A stretch of 64,000 nucleotides of DNA from Dongia deserti. GTDB taxonomy: Bacteria > Pseudomonadota > Alphaproteobacteria > Dongiales > Dongiaceae. Under the pieces are notes generated by a model. The model was not told the origin of the DNA, did no database searches, and saw only the letters and a list, made by a program, of their open reading frames with translations. Positions 16,609 to 24,996 of this stretch are shown here, one piece after another. Positions within the stretch are counted from its first letter, which is position 1. Each line of letters opens with the position of its first letter. The stretch covers positions 248,001-312,000 of the forward strand of contig NZ_QORW01000001.1 of assembly GCF_003574735.1 (NCBI RefSeq), given 5' to 3'. A program made the translations under genes and the position numbers.

Positions 16609-18312
16609 TCACGGGCGCGCTCGTGCCAGCTCTGTCTCGCCCTTGAGGCTGCCGGGCTCGTCACGATACGTCATGCGGCCGGCAACAATCTCACCCTGCC
16701 AGCGGCGCTCGATTTCCGCCCGTGAGGGCTGGGCCTTGAACCAGTCGATGAACTGGTTGACGGCCTTCAGGAGCCCATGGCTGGAGGGATCGTCCGCCAC
16801 GCCGACGGCGTAGTACCACGGCTCGGGCGCGAGATCGACCGGCAGGCATTCGATTTTGCCGTGCCATGGCGAGCCGGCGCCGGTGCAGGCCCAATGATAG
16901 ATCGGCTTGTCGACTGCGAAGGCATCGACCGCGCCCTCCGACAGGCAGTCATGAATGCGGCTCTGGTCGGTATAGGCGATGAGGTTGGCGAGCTTCACCT
17001 TGCCGCCGGGCGTGCCCATGTTGGCGGCCCAGCGGAGCCCGGCCGCCTCCAAGGTCGCAAAGGCCGCCGGATCGTTGATGCAGCCCAGCACCTTGCCCTC
17101 AAGGTCGCCGATCCCGCCGATGCGCGCATCGCCAACGCGGCGCGCGAGCACGTAGCGCAGATAGGTGTAGGGCTCCGAATAAGCGACGCCGCGCCAGCGC
17201 GCATTGGGCGGCAGAGCGCTCCACACCACGTCGCACTCCGCTTCGCCGCGTCTGCGGCCGGCATGGAGCAGTTCGCAGCACAGATCCCAAGGCTGCGGAA
17301 CGAACTCCACCGCCACGCCGAGCCATTTGGCAAAAGCCTCGGCGTACTGGACGTCGAGCCCCGTAAACCGGCCGCTCGGATCCTGGAAAGACAGACCCTT
17401 GAAATCCGGCTCAAGCGCGACCCGGAGAGTGCCGCGCCGCTTGACCTCGACCAGTCGGTCGAAAGCCGGGTCGGACTTCACCGCTTCCCCCTCTAGGAGC
17501 TGTGCGAAAGCGGCGCCCGGATCGCCGGTACTCCACGCCTCCACCGCTTTCATCAGAAGCGTTCGCACCCATTCATCTTTCGCGCGGGCCCGCTCGGACG
17601 CGGTCCGGATGCCGCTCAACACCTCGTGCAGCACGCGGTTGCTCTCTGCCATCATGTTCACTTCGGCAGTGGTCCGGGCGAACGTCTCGTGGAGGCGGCC
17701 ATTGGTCTCCTCGACCGCGCGCGCGACGTTGGCAAGCGCATCGCGCGTGAGATCAGCAAGCCGCGCCAGCTCACCTTGCAGTTCGGTCAGCTGCACGGCG
17801 CTCGCCGCCTCATCGGCGCTCTTCAGCGTATCCTGGGCCAGGGCGCGGACCTCCTGGCTTACCACTGCAAAGCCGCGGCCGGCCTCTCCGGCGCGCGCCG
17901 CCTCGATGGTCGCGTTGAGCGCCAGCATACGCACGGTGTTGCCGATCTTGGTGATGCCTGCCAGCACCTTCTGCAGTTCGCCTGCGCGCTCGCTCAGCAT
18001 GCTGACCACGCGCTCGAGCCCCTGGCCTACATTGCTTTCGGTCTGGCCGACACGGCCCTTTACCTGCTGCACAAGCTCGCCGATGGTCTGATCGGCTGCC
18101 TTGAGTTCGCTGCGGCTGGCGTTGACCGATTTGTCCAGGGAGGCGCCCCAGCTCTGCACCTCCGCCACCAACTGGTTGGCTGTGTCGCTGGCGGCGCCGG
18201 CGTGGTTGAGCAGGTTTACGCAGTGGCGCAGGAACTGCGCAGTCTCGTACGCCGGCATGCGGTTCGAGATCTGGGCCGCTGCCGAAGTCGCCCCGCTGTG
18301 CTCAAAGACCAT
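16609..18312 (-). CDS. Soluble chemoreceptor-like protein: N-terminal MCP signalling domain fused to a C-terminal amino-acid-type solute-binding domain
   Basis: 567 residues with no signal peptide and no transmembrane segment. Residues about 40-250 are a coiled coil with the chemoreceptor hairpin tip (IGNTVRMLALNATIEAARAG followed by EAGRGFAVVSQEVRALAQDT, about 123-162). Residues about 285-545 are an SBP_bac_3 domain (RRGTLRVALEPDFKGLSF, then FTGLDVQYAEAFAKWLGV). Classical chemoreceptors have a periplasmic sensor first and the signalling tip last; here the order is reversed and both parts appear cytoplasmic. It would report an internal small molecule, perhaps an amino acid, to a Che-like kinase. 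It is divergent from the sarcosine-oxidase-like operon, which suggests an amine or amino-acid ligand (inference). Confidence 0.85.
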   Translation of the reverse strand: MVFEHSGATSAAAQISNRMPAYETAQFLRHCVNLLNHAGAASDTANQLVAEVQSWGASLDKSVNASRSELKAADQTIGELVQQVKGRVGQTESNVGQGLERVVSMLSERAGELQKVLAGITKIGNTVRMLALNATIEAARAGEAGRGFAVVSQEVRALAQDTLKSADEAASAVQLTELQGELARLADLTRDALANVARAVEETNGRLHETFARTTAEVNMMAESNRVLHEVLSGIRTASERARAKDEWVRTLLMKAVEAWSTGDPGAAFAQLLEGEAVKSDPAFDRLVEVKRRGTLRVALEPDFKGLSFQDPSGRFTGLDVQYAEAFAKWLGVAVEFVPQPWDLCCELLHAGRRRGEAECDVVWSALPPNARWRGVAYSEPYTYLRYVLARRVGDARIGGIGDLEGKVLGCINDPAAFATLEAAGLRWAANMGTPGGKVKLANLIAYTDQSRIHDCLSEGAVDAFAVDKPIYHWACTGAGSPWHGKIECLPVDLAPEPWYYAVGVADDPSSHGLLKAVNQFIDWFKAQPSRAEIERRWQGEIVAGRMTYRDEPGSLKGETELARARP

Positions 18313-18373
18313 CTGCTCATCCCCTCAACGTCTGAGCCGAGTCCCCTTCTATACTTTAGGATCATTAAACTTT

Positions 18374-18390
18374 CGTTCCCTGACGGAACG
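18374..18390. promoter_or_regulatory. Inverted repeat in the chemoreceptor / soxB divergent region
   Basis: CGTTCC (18374-18379), 5-nt spacer, GGAACG (18385-18390). It lies 62 bp from the chemoreceptor start and 131 bp before soxB. Candidate regulator site by symmetry and position only. Confidence 0.35.
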
Positions 18391-18399
18391 GACGCAAAA

Positions 18400-18417
18400 A
18401 CGTCATGCCGGTGACGT
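18400..18417. promoter_or_regulatory. Second inverted repeat upstream of soxB
   Basis: ACGTCA (18400-18405), TGCCGG, TGACGT (18412-18417). Adjacent to the dyad at 18374. The GlxA-type AraC regulator at the end of the operon is the obvious candidate ligand, though AraC sites are usually direct repeats. Confidence 0.3.
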
Positions 18418-18520
18418 CTCTGTCGATTATGGGCTAGTCTGCGTCGAAATCGAGCGATGAGCGAATCGCGCCTTGGCTAGCTTTGGGGCCGCGCCACAAC
18501 GGCACCCGGGATGACCGTAC

Positions 18521-19777
18521 ATGCTTCCAGCGTTGTTTCCCTATAAGCTCCTGCCCTATGGCTTTCGCAGGAAATATCGGCCGCAGCGATTCATCCCAAA
18601 GCAGAAGGACCTCAAGTCCTCCTATGACGTCGTGATCATCGGAGGCGGGGGGCATGCCCTCGCCTGCGCCTACTACTTGGCGCGCGACCACGGCATCACA
18701 AATGTCTGCGTCCTGGAGAAGGGTTACCTCGCCGGCGGCAACACGGCGCGCAACACGGCGATCATCCGGTCCAACTACCTGACGCCCGAAGGCGTCAAGT
18801 TCTACGAGCAGTCGCTGAACCTCTACCGCGACCTGTCGCAGGCGTTCGACTTCAACATCCTCTATTCGGAGCGCGGGCATTTCACCCTGGCGCACACCGA
18901 CGCGGCGGTGCGCACCAGCCGCTGGCGCGCGGAGGTGAACAAGCAGCTCGGTGTCGATTCGGAGCTCATCTTCCCGGACGAGATCCATCGCCTGTGCCCG
19001 CACCTCAACATGTCGGACAAGGTGCGCTATCCGATCCTGGGCGCGCTCTATCACCCGCCGGGATCGATCGCGCGCCATGATGCCGTGGCCTGGGGCTACG
19101 CGCGCGGCGCCACTGCCATGGGCGCGGAGGTGCATCAGCAGACCCCCGTCACCGGCATCATCATCGAGAACGGCACCGTGAAAGGCGTCGAGACGCCCCG
19201 CGGAAAGGTCTACGCCAACAAGGTGATGCAGGCGGTCGCTGGCTCGACCTCCGTGGTCGCGAAGATGGCGGGCTTCCGTTTGCCGATCCGCACCATTCCG
19301 TTGCAGGCCTGCGTGTCGGTGCCGCTGAAGCCGTTCCTGGACCAGATCATCGTGTCAGGATCGCTGCACGTCTATGTGTCGCAGTCCTCGCGCGGCGAGC
19401 TGGTGATGGGTGGATCGACCGACCCTTACGGCCTCTATTCCACGCGCTCCACGCTCGATTTCAAGGAAGGGCTGCTGGGCCACATGCTCGAGCTGCTGCC
19501 CATGCTGGGCGAGGTGAAGATCCTGCGCCAATGGGCAGGCATGGCGGACATGACGCCGGATTTCTCGCCCGTCATGGGGCTGACGCCGGTCAAGAACTAC
19601 TACATCGACAGTGGCTGGGGCACCTGGGGATTCAAGGCGACGCCGGTCTGCGGCATGACCATGGCGCACACGATCGCCAACGATGAGCCGCACGATCTCA
19701 TCAAGCCGTTCTATCTCGACCGCTTCGTCGAGTACGCGCAGGTCGGCGAAAAGGGCGCGGCCTCGGTCGGGCATTGA
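18521..19777 (+). CDS. soxB/mgdA: Sarcosine-oxidase beta-like subunit; probable N-methylglutamate dehydrogenase subunit A
   Basis: 418-residue flavoprotein of the DAO/GlyOx family. The FAD dinucleotide fold is at YDVVIIGGGGHALACAYYLA (about 35-55), followed by a Glu in the ribose-binding position (VLEKGYL). His186 in SIARHDAVAW corresponds by family pattern to the histidine that binds FMN covalently in heterotetrameric sarcosine oxidase. The C-terminal GWGTWGFKATPVCG closes the FAD site. It is first in the order beta-delta-alpha-gamma, identical to soxBDAG and to mgdABCD. Co-clustering with glxBCD/mgsABC and a GmaS-type synthetase favours N-methylglutamate as the amine oxidised, with formaldehyde or methylene-THF as the C1 product. 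Confidence 0.9.
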   Translation: MLPALFPYKLLPYGFRRKYRPQRFIPKQKDLKSSYDVVIIGGGGHALACAYYLARDHGITNVCVLEKGYLAGGNTARNTAIIRSNYLTPEGVKFYEQSLNLYRDLSQAFDFNILYSERGHFTLAHTDAAVRTSRWRAEVNKQLGVDSELIFPDEIHRLCPHLNMSDKVRYPILGALYHPPGSIARHDAVAWGYARGATAMGAEVHQQTPVTGIIIENGTVKGVETPRGKVYANKVMQAVAGSTSVVAKMAGFRLPIRTIPLQACVSVPLKPFLDQIIVSGSLHVYVSQSSRGELVMGGSTDPYGLYSTRSTLDFKEGLLGHMLELLPMLGEVKILRQWAGMADMTPDFSPVMGLTPVKNYYIDSGWGTWGFKATPVCGMTMAHTIANDEPHDLIKPFYLDRFVEYAQVGEKGAASVGH

Positions 19778-19787
19778 GGAGGATGCG

Positions 19788-20099
19788 ATGAAGATCATGA
19801 ACTGCCCCCTCAACGGCCCGCGCAACATCAGCGAATTCGCCTGGGGCGGCGAAGTGAAACCGATGCCCGATCCCGCGTCGCTCGACGATCGCGCCTGGGG
19901 CGACTGGCTGTTCCTGGAGAACAACGAGGCCGGCGTGGTGCGGGAATGGTGGTGCCACGTGCCGACCTCCTTCTGGTTCATCGCGGAGCGCAACACGGTG
20001 ACGGACGAGATCCTGAAGACCTATCCGGCGAGCGAGCTGTTCAAGGAGCGCGTGAACTTCGCCCCTTCCGCCAAAAGTCCACAAGCGGAGAAGAAGTGA
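19788..20099 (+). CDS. soxD/mgdB: Sarcosine-oxidase delta-like subunit; probable N-methylglutamate dehydrogenase subunit B
   Basis: 103-residue small subunit. It opens MKIMNCPLNGPRNISEFAWGG and continues with VREWWCHVPTSFWFIAERNTVTDEI, typical of SoxD. SoxD proteins bind Zn through Cys and His residues; here only Cys6 of the usual N-terminal C-P-x-C-G pattern is visible (CPLNG), so the zinc site looks incomplete. This variation may mark the mgd branch. GAGGAGG overlapping the soxB stop gives a strong start at 19788. Its stop overlaps the alpha-subunit start (TGATG). Confidence 0.88.
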   Translation: MKIMNCPLNGPRNISEFAWGGEVKPMPDPASLDDRAWGDWLFLENNEAGVVREWWCHVPTSFWFIAERNTVTDEILKTYPASELFKERVNFAPSAKSPQAEKK

Positions 20100-23020
20100 T
20101 GGCTGGCATGAACCGCCTTCCCGCTCCGTTCGGTGCCTGGATCGACCGCAGCAAGCCGATCAGCTTCACCTTCGAAGGCAAGCCCATCGAGGGCTTCGCG
20201 GGCGACACCATCGCGAGCGCCCTGCTGGCCAACGGCCAGACCATGATCTCCCGCTCCTTCAAATATCACCGGCCGCGCAGCGTACTCACTATGGCGGGCC
20301 AGGATTCGAACACCCTCGTCCAGGTGGGCGAAGAGCCGAACTGCCTCGCGGACAAGCGCCGCATCGAGCCGGGCCTGAAGGTGGAAGCGCAGAACTATGT
20401 CGGCTCGTTCGAAGATGATAAGGGCCGCTTCACGGAACTGGTCGAGCGCTTCCTCCCCGTCGGCTTCTATTACAAGAGCTTCCATGAGCAGAAGACGTCG
20501 TGGAAGAAATGGGAGCCGATCATCCGCGCCATGGCAGGCCTCGGCAAAGCCGACCTCAAGGCTGACTTCCATCATTCCTACTACGACAAGCAATATCTGT
20601 TCGCCGATGTGGCGGTGATCGGCGGCGGACCGGCCGGCATGGCCGCTGCTCTGTCGGCCGCGGAGAGCGGCGCGGAGGTCATCCTGGTGGATGAAGGCGC
20701 TGAGCTTGGCGGATCGCTCTGGTACGCGCGGTTCAACGTCGATGGCACGCACGGCTCCTTGACTCGGGGGGAGCTGGAAACCGCAATCGCCGCTAAGCGC
20801 AACATCCGCGTGCTGAGCGATGCCGTCTGCACCGGTCTGTTCGCCGACAATTGGCTGCCGGTGATCACGGGCAATCGGCTCTATAAGCTGCGCGCCAGAT
20901 CTGTCGTGGTGGCGACCGGCTCGATCGAGCAGCCGTCGGTCTTCCGCAACAATGATCTGCCAGGGGTGATGTTCGCCTCGGCGGCGCAGCGTCTGGTGCG
21001 CCTCTATGGCGTGAAGCCAGGCGATCGCGCCGTCATCCTGACCGCCAACGACGATGGTTATGGCGCGGCGCTGGAAATACTCGATGCCGGCATCTCCATT
21101 GGAGCGATGGTCGATCTGCGCGCCACCGTGCCGACGAACGAGATGACGCAGGCCGTGCGCCGCGCCGGCATCGACGTGATCGCGGGTCACGCCATCAAGG
21201 AAGCGATCGCCGGACACGGCAAGTCTCGCATCACCGGCGCCATTGCCGCGCCGGTCGCGGGCGATGGCAAGCTCGGCGATGGCGGACGCGTTCTGGACTG
21301 CGATCTGATCCTGATGGCGGTCGGCTACTCGCCGGCAGCGCATCTGCTGCATCACGCCGGCGCCAAGTTTGCCTACGACACCGGCAGCCACATGTATCGC
21401 CTGGAGACCTTGCCAGCCCATGTGTTCGCCGCCGGGTCGGTCAACCAGGCCTATGTGCTCGACGCCACATTGGCGGACGGCAGGCGTGCCGGTTGGCTCG
21501 CGGCGCGCGATGCCGGTCATTCTGCCGGCGCGGAGCCGCCGGCCCCTGTGGAGCTGGGTTGCGACGGCCTCACCCACCCCTGGCCGATCTTCCCGCACGA
21601 GAAGGGCATGGATTTCGTCGATTTCGACGAGGACCTCAAATACAAGGACCTGATCAACGGCATCGCCGACGGCTACGACAATGTCGAACTGCTGAAACGC
21701 TACTCGACCCTCGGCATGGGCCCGAGCCAAGGCAAGCACTCCGCCGTCGCGGCGGTGCGCATCGTGGCGCGCGAAACCGGCGAAAACCTGAACCGCATGA
21801 GCGTCACGACGCAGCGCCCACCTTATACGCCGGAGAAGTTCGGCCACATGGCCGGCCGCGTGTTCGAGCCGGAACGGCGCACCGCCATGCATCATCGCCA
21901 CCTGGAGTTGGGGGCACAGATGATGCCGGCGGGCCTGTGGTGGCGCCCTGCCTATTACGGCCAGAAATCCGAGCGCGACAAGGCGATCCGCGAAGAAGCG
22001 AACGCCGTGCGCACCTGCGTCGGATTGATCGACGTTTCGACGCTGGGCGGTCTCGACGTGCGCGGGCCGGATGCCGCCGAGTTCCTGAACCGGATGTACA
22101 CCTTCGCCTATGCCAAGCAGCAGGTCGGACGCTGCCGCTATGTGCTGATGACCGACAATGCCGGCGTCATCACCGATGACGGCGTGGCGGTGCGGTTCCA
22201 CGACGAGCACTTCTACGTCACCGCCACGACCAGCGGCGTCGACGCGGTCTATCGCCAGATGCTGTGGTGGAACGCGCAATGGCGCCTCGACGTCGACGTG
22301 GCGAACGTCACCGCCGCTTATGCCGGCGTCAACATCGCCGGTCCGAAATCCCGCGAGGTGCTGAAGCGCGTGTGCGAGGGCGTCGACCTCTCAGCCCAGG
22401 CCTTCCCCTATATGGGCGCGGCGATGGCCGAAGTGGCCGGCATTCCTGCGCGCATCATGCGCGTCGGCTTCGTCGGAGAGCTGGGCTACGAAGTGCACGT
22501 GCCGGCGAGCCAGGGCGAAGCCTTGTGGGATGCGCTGATGGCGGCCGGCGGGCTTGAAGGCATCCGGCCGTTTGGCGTGGAGGCGCAGCGCGTGTTGCGC
22601 CTGGAGAAAGGCCACATCATCGTCAGCCAGGACACCGACGGCCTGACCAACGTGTGGGAAGCCGACATGGCCTGGGCGGTGGCGAAAACCAAGCCATTCT
22701 TCGTCGGCGGCCGGTCGGCGGAGATCCAGGCCAAGAAGCCGCTGACCCGCAAGCTGGTCGGCTTTACCCTGGCCAACGACAGCGATCCATGCCCCGAGGA
22801 ATGCCACCTGGTGCTGAAGGGCGAAGAAATCGTCGGCCGAGTCACGTCCGCGGTGCGATCGCCGTCGCTCAACAAGGTGGTGGGCCTAGCCTATGTGCAT
22901 CCCAGCGATGGCGAGCCCGGCAAGCAGTTCGACATCAAGGTCGACGGCGGCAGGCGCATCAAAGGCGTGGTGACCAAGTACCCATTCTATGACCCGGACA
23001 ACAAACGGCAGGAGATGTGA
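20099..23020 (+). CDS. soxA/mgdC: Sarcosine-oxidase alpha-like subunit; probable N-methylglutamate dehydrogenase subunit C
   Basis: 973 residues. N-terminal ferredoxin-like domain (IDRSKPISFTFEGKPIEGFAGDTIASAL), then a dinucleotide-binding region (VAVIGGGPAGMAAALSAAESGAEVILVDE, about residue 175) that holds NAD in sarcosine oxidase, a central helical region, and a C-terminal aminomethyltransferase-like (GCV_T) half (about 590-970), where tetrahydrofolate captures the C1 unit. Length is normal for the alpha subunit (about 965-1000). The true start is the ATG overlapping the delta stop; a longer in-frame start upstream lies inside the delta gene. It forms the core complex with the flanking subunits. 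Confidence 0.92.
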   Translation: MAGMNRLPAPFGAWIDRSKPISFTFEGKPIEGFAGDTIASALLANGQTMISRSFKYHRPRSVLTMAGQDSNTLVQVGEEPNCLADKRRIEPGLKVEAQNYVGSFEDDKGRFTELVERFLPVGFYYKSFHEQKTSWKKWEPIIRAMAGLGKADLKADFHHSYYDKQYLFADVAVIGGGPAGMAAALSAAESGAEVILVDEGAELGGSLWYARFNVDGTHGSLTRGELETAIAAKRNIRVLSDAVCTGLFADNWLPVITGNRLYKLRARSVVVATGSIEQPSVFRNNDLPGVMFASAAQRLVRLYGVKPGDRAVILTANDDGYGAALEILDAGISIGAMVDLRATVPTNEMTQAVRRAGIDVIAGHAIKEAIAGHGKSRITGAIAAPVAGDGKLGDGGRVLDCDLILMAVGYSPAAHLLHHAGAKFAYDTGSHMYRLETLPAHVFAAGSVNQAYVLDATLADGRRAGWLAARDAGHSAGAEPPAPVELGCDGLTHPWPIFPHEKGMDFVDFDEDLKYKDLINGIADGYDNVELLKRYSTLGMGPSQGKHSAVAAVRIVARETGENLNRMSVTTQRPPYTPEKFGHMAGRVFEPERRTAMHHRHLELGAQMMPAGLWWRPAYYGQKSERDKAIREEANAVRTCVGLIDVSTLGGLDVRGPDAAEFLNRMYTFAYAKQQVGRCRYVLMTDNAGVITDDGVAVRFHDEHFYVTATTSGVDAVYRQMLWWNAQWRLDVDVANVTAAYAGVNIAGPKSREVLKRVCEGVDLSAQAFPYMGAAMAEVAGIPARIMRVGFVGELGYEVHVPASQGEALWDALMAAGGLEGIRPFGVEAQRVLRLEKGHIIVSQDTDGLTNVWEADMAWAVAKTKPFFVGGRSAEIQAKKPLTRKLVGFTLANDSDPCPEECHLVLKGEEIVGRVTSAVRSPSLNKVVGLAYVHPSDGEPGKQFDIKVDGGRRIKGVVTKYPFYDPDNKRQEM

Positions 23021-23023
23021 GCG

Positions 23024-23752
23024 ATGGCGAGTCTGACCAACCTCGATCCCGCCACGTTGAAGCGCCGCAGCTTCATCTATCGCAAGCTTGCGGCCGCCGG
23101 CGCGGAGTTCGCCGAGGTGAATGGCGGCGCCGTTGCCATGCGCTATCCCGCGCGCGCGGAGAACGAAATGGCCGTTGCACGACGCATGGGGCTGGCCGAT
23201 CTTTCCGTCCTGTCCCATGGCGGCTTCAAGGGCCGCGGCACGGTCGAATGGCTGACGAGGCAGGGACTTACCATCGGCGCGGACAGCAACAAGGCTTATG
23301 TCCAGGCCGATGGCGAGCTGGCGGCGCGCCTCGCCCCGACCGAGATCTTCCTGCTGGATGCGCTGCAGGGTACCGGGCGGCTGATCAACCAGCTGAACGC
23401 GGCCTGGCAATGGGCGCCATCCGCGCCGCGGCCGCAGCAAGGCTATCCGACGCCGCGCCAGGATAGCCATGCCTGGTTCATGGTGACGGGCGAGAAGTCG
23501 GCCGAGATGTTTGCCAAGATCTGCGGCGTCGACCTGCGTCCGCAACACTGCCCCGTTGGCACCATTGCGCAGACCTCGGTCGCCAAGATGAGCAGCAGCA
23601 TCATCCGCGCCGATCTTGGCTCCACGCTCGCCTATCATCTGTTGGCGGATATCGCCTCAGCCGAATATCTGTGGACCTGCGTCGAGGATGCGATCGCCGA
23701 GTATGACGGCGGCATCGTTGGATTGGCTGCCTTGCGGAGCCTGCAGGCATGA
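23024..23752 (+). CDS. soxG/mgdD: Sarcosine-oxidase gamma-like subunit; probable N-methylglutamate dehydrogenase subunit D
   Basis: 242 residues of the SoxG family, which resemble a truncated GCV_T fold and help build the folate site. Visible landmarks: GLADLSVLSHGGFKGRGTVEWL, IFLLDALQGTGRLINQL and PVGTIAQTSVAKMSSSIIRAD. Three nucleotides separate it from the alpha stop. Its own stop overlaps the GlxA-type regulator start by 4 nt (ATGA), so the regulator is co-expressed with the oxidase. Typical SoxG proteins are 170-210 residues, so this one is slightly long. Confidence 0.85.
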   Translation: MASLTNLDPATLKRRSFIYRKLAAAGAEFAEVNGGAVAMRYPARAENEMAVARRMGLADLSVLSHGGFKGRGTVEWLTRQGLTIGADSNKAYVQADGELAARLAPTEIFLLDALQGTGRLINQLNAAWQWAPSAPRPQQGYPTPRQDSHAWFMVTGEKSAEMFAKICGVDLRPQHCPVGTIAQTSVAKMSSSIIRADLGSTLAYHLLADIASAEYLWTCVEDAIAEYDGGIVGLAALRSLQA

Positions 23753-24810
23753 CCGTCACGGCGCGAGCCAGGTCTCAGAGACCAGGCAACGCGCCGCAGG
23801 TCGCGGATCGCGGCGGTTTGCAGGGAGGCTTGCTGCCCGATTTCCTGAAACCGCGCACCAATGCCAAGTCGCCGTTCCGCGTCGCCGTCATCCTGGTGCC
23901 CGGTTTTGCCCTGATGTCCTTCGCTTCGGTGATCGAGCCGGTCCGCGGCGCCAACCGCCTCAGCGGCGCCACGTTCTATGAATGGGAATTGTTCGCCCCA
24001 GAAGGCGGGATGGTGGAATCCAACAGCGGCATCACCGTCGCCGCTGCCCCGGTCTCGACTCTCGAGCAAAGCCATTTCGATCTCGTCGTCGTGTGCGCCG
24101 CCAGCCATGCGGAGCAGCGCCGCTTCCGCACCGTTGAAGAGGTCCTGCGCCGCCTGTCCCGCCGCAACGTCGCGCTGGCTGCCGTCAGCACCGGCAGCTT
24201 CGTGCTGGCGCGCGCCGGCCTGTTGGATGAGCGACGCTGCACGGTTCATTGGGACTATGCCGACAGTTTTGCCGAAGCGTTCCCTGACATCGCGCTCTGC
24301 AACGACCTGTTCGTGGTGGATGGCAGCATCCTGACCTGCGCGGGCGCCACTGCGGCGCTCGACATGATGCTGCAGCTGATCGGCGCGCATCAGGGGCAGG
24401 ATCTGGCGCGACAGATCTCGGGGCAGTTCCTCCATGGCGGCATCCGCGCCGCGGCCGACGACCAGCGCCGCATGCTGCTGGGCATGGGTGTCACCAACTC
24501 CGTTGTGCAGAAGGCGGTCTCGCTCATGGAGGCCGCGATCGAGGAGCCGGTGCCGCTGACCGAACTGACCCAGCGTACCGGCGTATCGCAGCGCCAGCTC
24601 GAGCGGCTGTGCAAGCGTTATCTCGGGGCCACGCCCGCGCAATACTATGTGCAGCTCAGGTTGGAGCGCGCACGCCGCATGCTCCGGCAGACCGACATGT
24701 CCGTCGCGGAGGTTGCGATTGCCTGCGGCTTCGTCTCGCTGTCACATTTCGCCAAGGTTTACAGGCGTCACTATGGTTTATCGCCGCGCGAGGACCGCAA
24801 GGCGACATAA
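23749..24810 (+). CDS. glxA: GlxA-family AraC-type regulator (DJ-1/PfpI sensor domain plus AraC HTH)
   Basis: 353 residues: an N-terminal DJ-1/PfpI-like domain (about 42-210, VAVILVPGFALMSFASVIEPVRGANR; LAAVSTGSFVLARAGLLD) and a C-terminal double HTH of the AraC type (about 255-345, LTELTQRTGVSQRQLERLCKRYL and MSVAEVAIACGFVSLSHFAKVYR). The nucleophile-elbow cysteine of DJ-1 is replaced in VSTGSF, so it senses rather than catalyses. GbdR and related regulators of betaine/dimethylglycine/sarcosine catabolism belong to this family. Translational overlap with soxG argues that it controls this operon and perhaps glxBCD downstream. Confidence 0.9.
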   Translation: MTVTARARSQRPGNAPQVADRGGLQGGLLPDFLKPRTNAKSPFRVAVILVPGFALMSFASVIEPVRGANRLSGATFYEWELFAPEGGMVESNSGITVAAAPVSTLEQSHFDLVVVCAASHAEQRRFRTVEEVLRRLSRRNVALAAVSTGSFVLARAGLLDERRCTVHWDYADSFAEAFPDIALCNDLFVVDGSILTCAGATAALDMMLQLIGAHQGQDLARQISGQFLHGGIRAAADDQRRMLLGMGVTNSVVQKAVSLMEAAIEEPVPLTELTQRTGVSQRQLERLCKRYLGATPAQYYVQLRLERARRMLRQTDMSVAEVAIACGFVSLSHFAKVYRRHYGLSPREDRKAT

Positions 24811-24864
24811 CCACACAGACTCTATACCCATCGATCTACGTCTTAAGTCGCGGGCGCGGTTAGG

Positions 24865-24876
24865 CTAAAATTTTAG
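24865..24876. promoter_or_regulatory. 12-bp AT-rich perfect palindrome before the ATP-grasp gene
   Basis: CTAAAATTTTAG at 24865-24876, 54 bp after the glxA stop and 121 bp before the ATP-grasp ATG, flanked by partly matching TAGG/CCTA. It stands out in GC-rich surroundings. It may be an operator or part of a terminator; no T-run follows. Confidence 0.35.
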
Positions 24877-24996
24877 TGGCCTACTCCCCCAATCGGCGCG
24901 CTATCATCGCTGACGGGGACTCCGCAAGGCGACAACCGTCGATCTGCCGGCCAAGCAAGTACGTCGTGCAGGACAGTATGAATTTTGGTGGGAACG

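Noticed and set aside
20021-22279. Open frame of 752 codons on the minus strand
   Set aside because: Antisense to the alpha subunit of the oxidase, and its translation is low-complexity.
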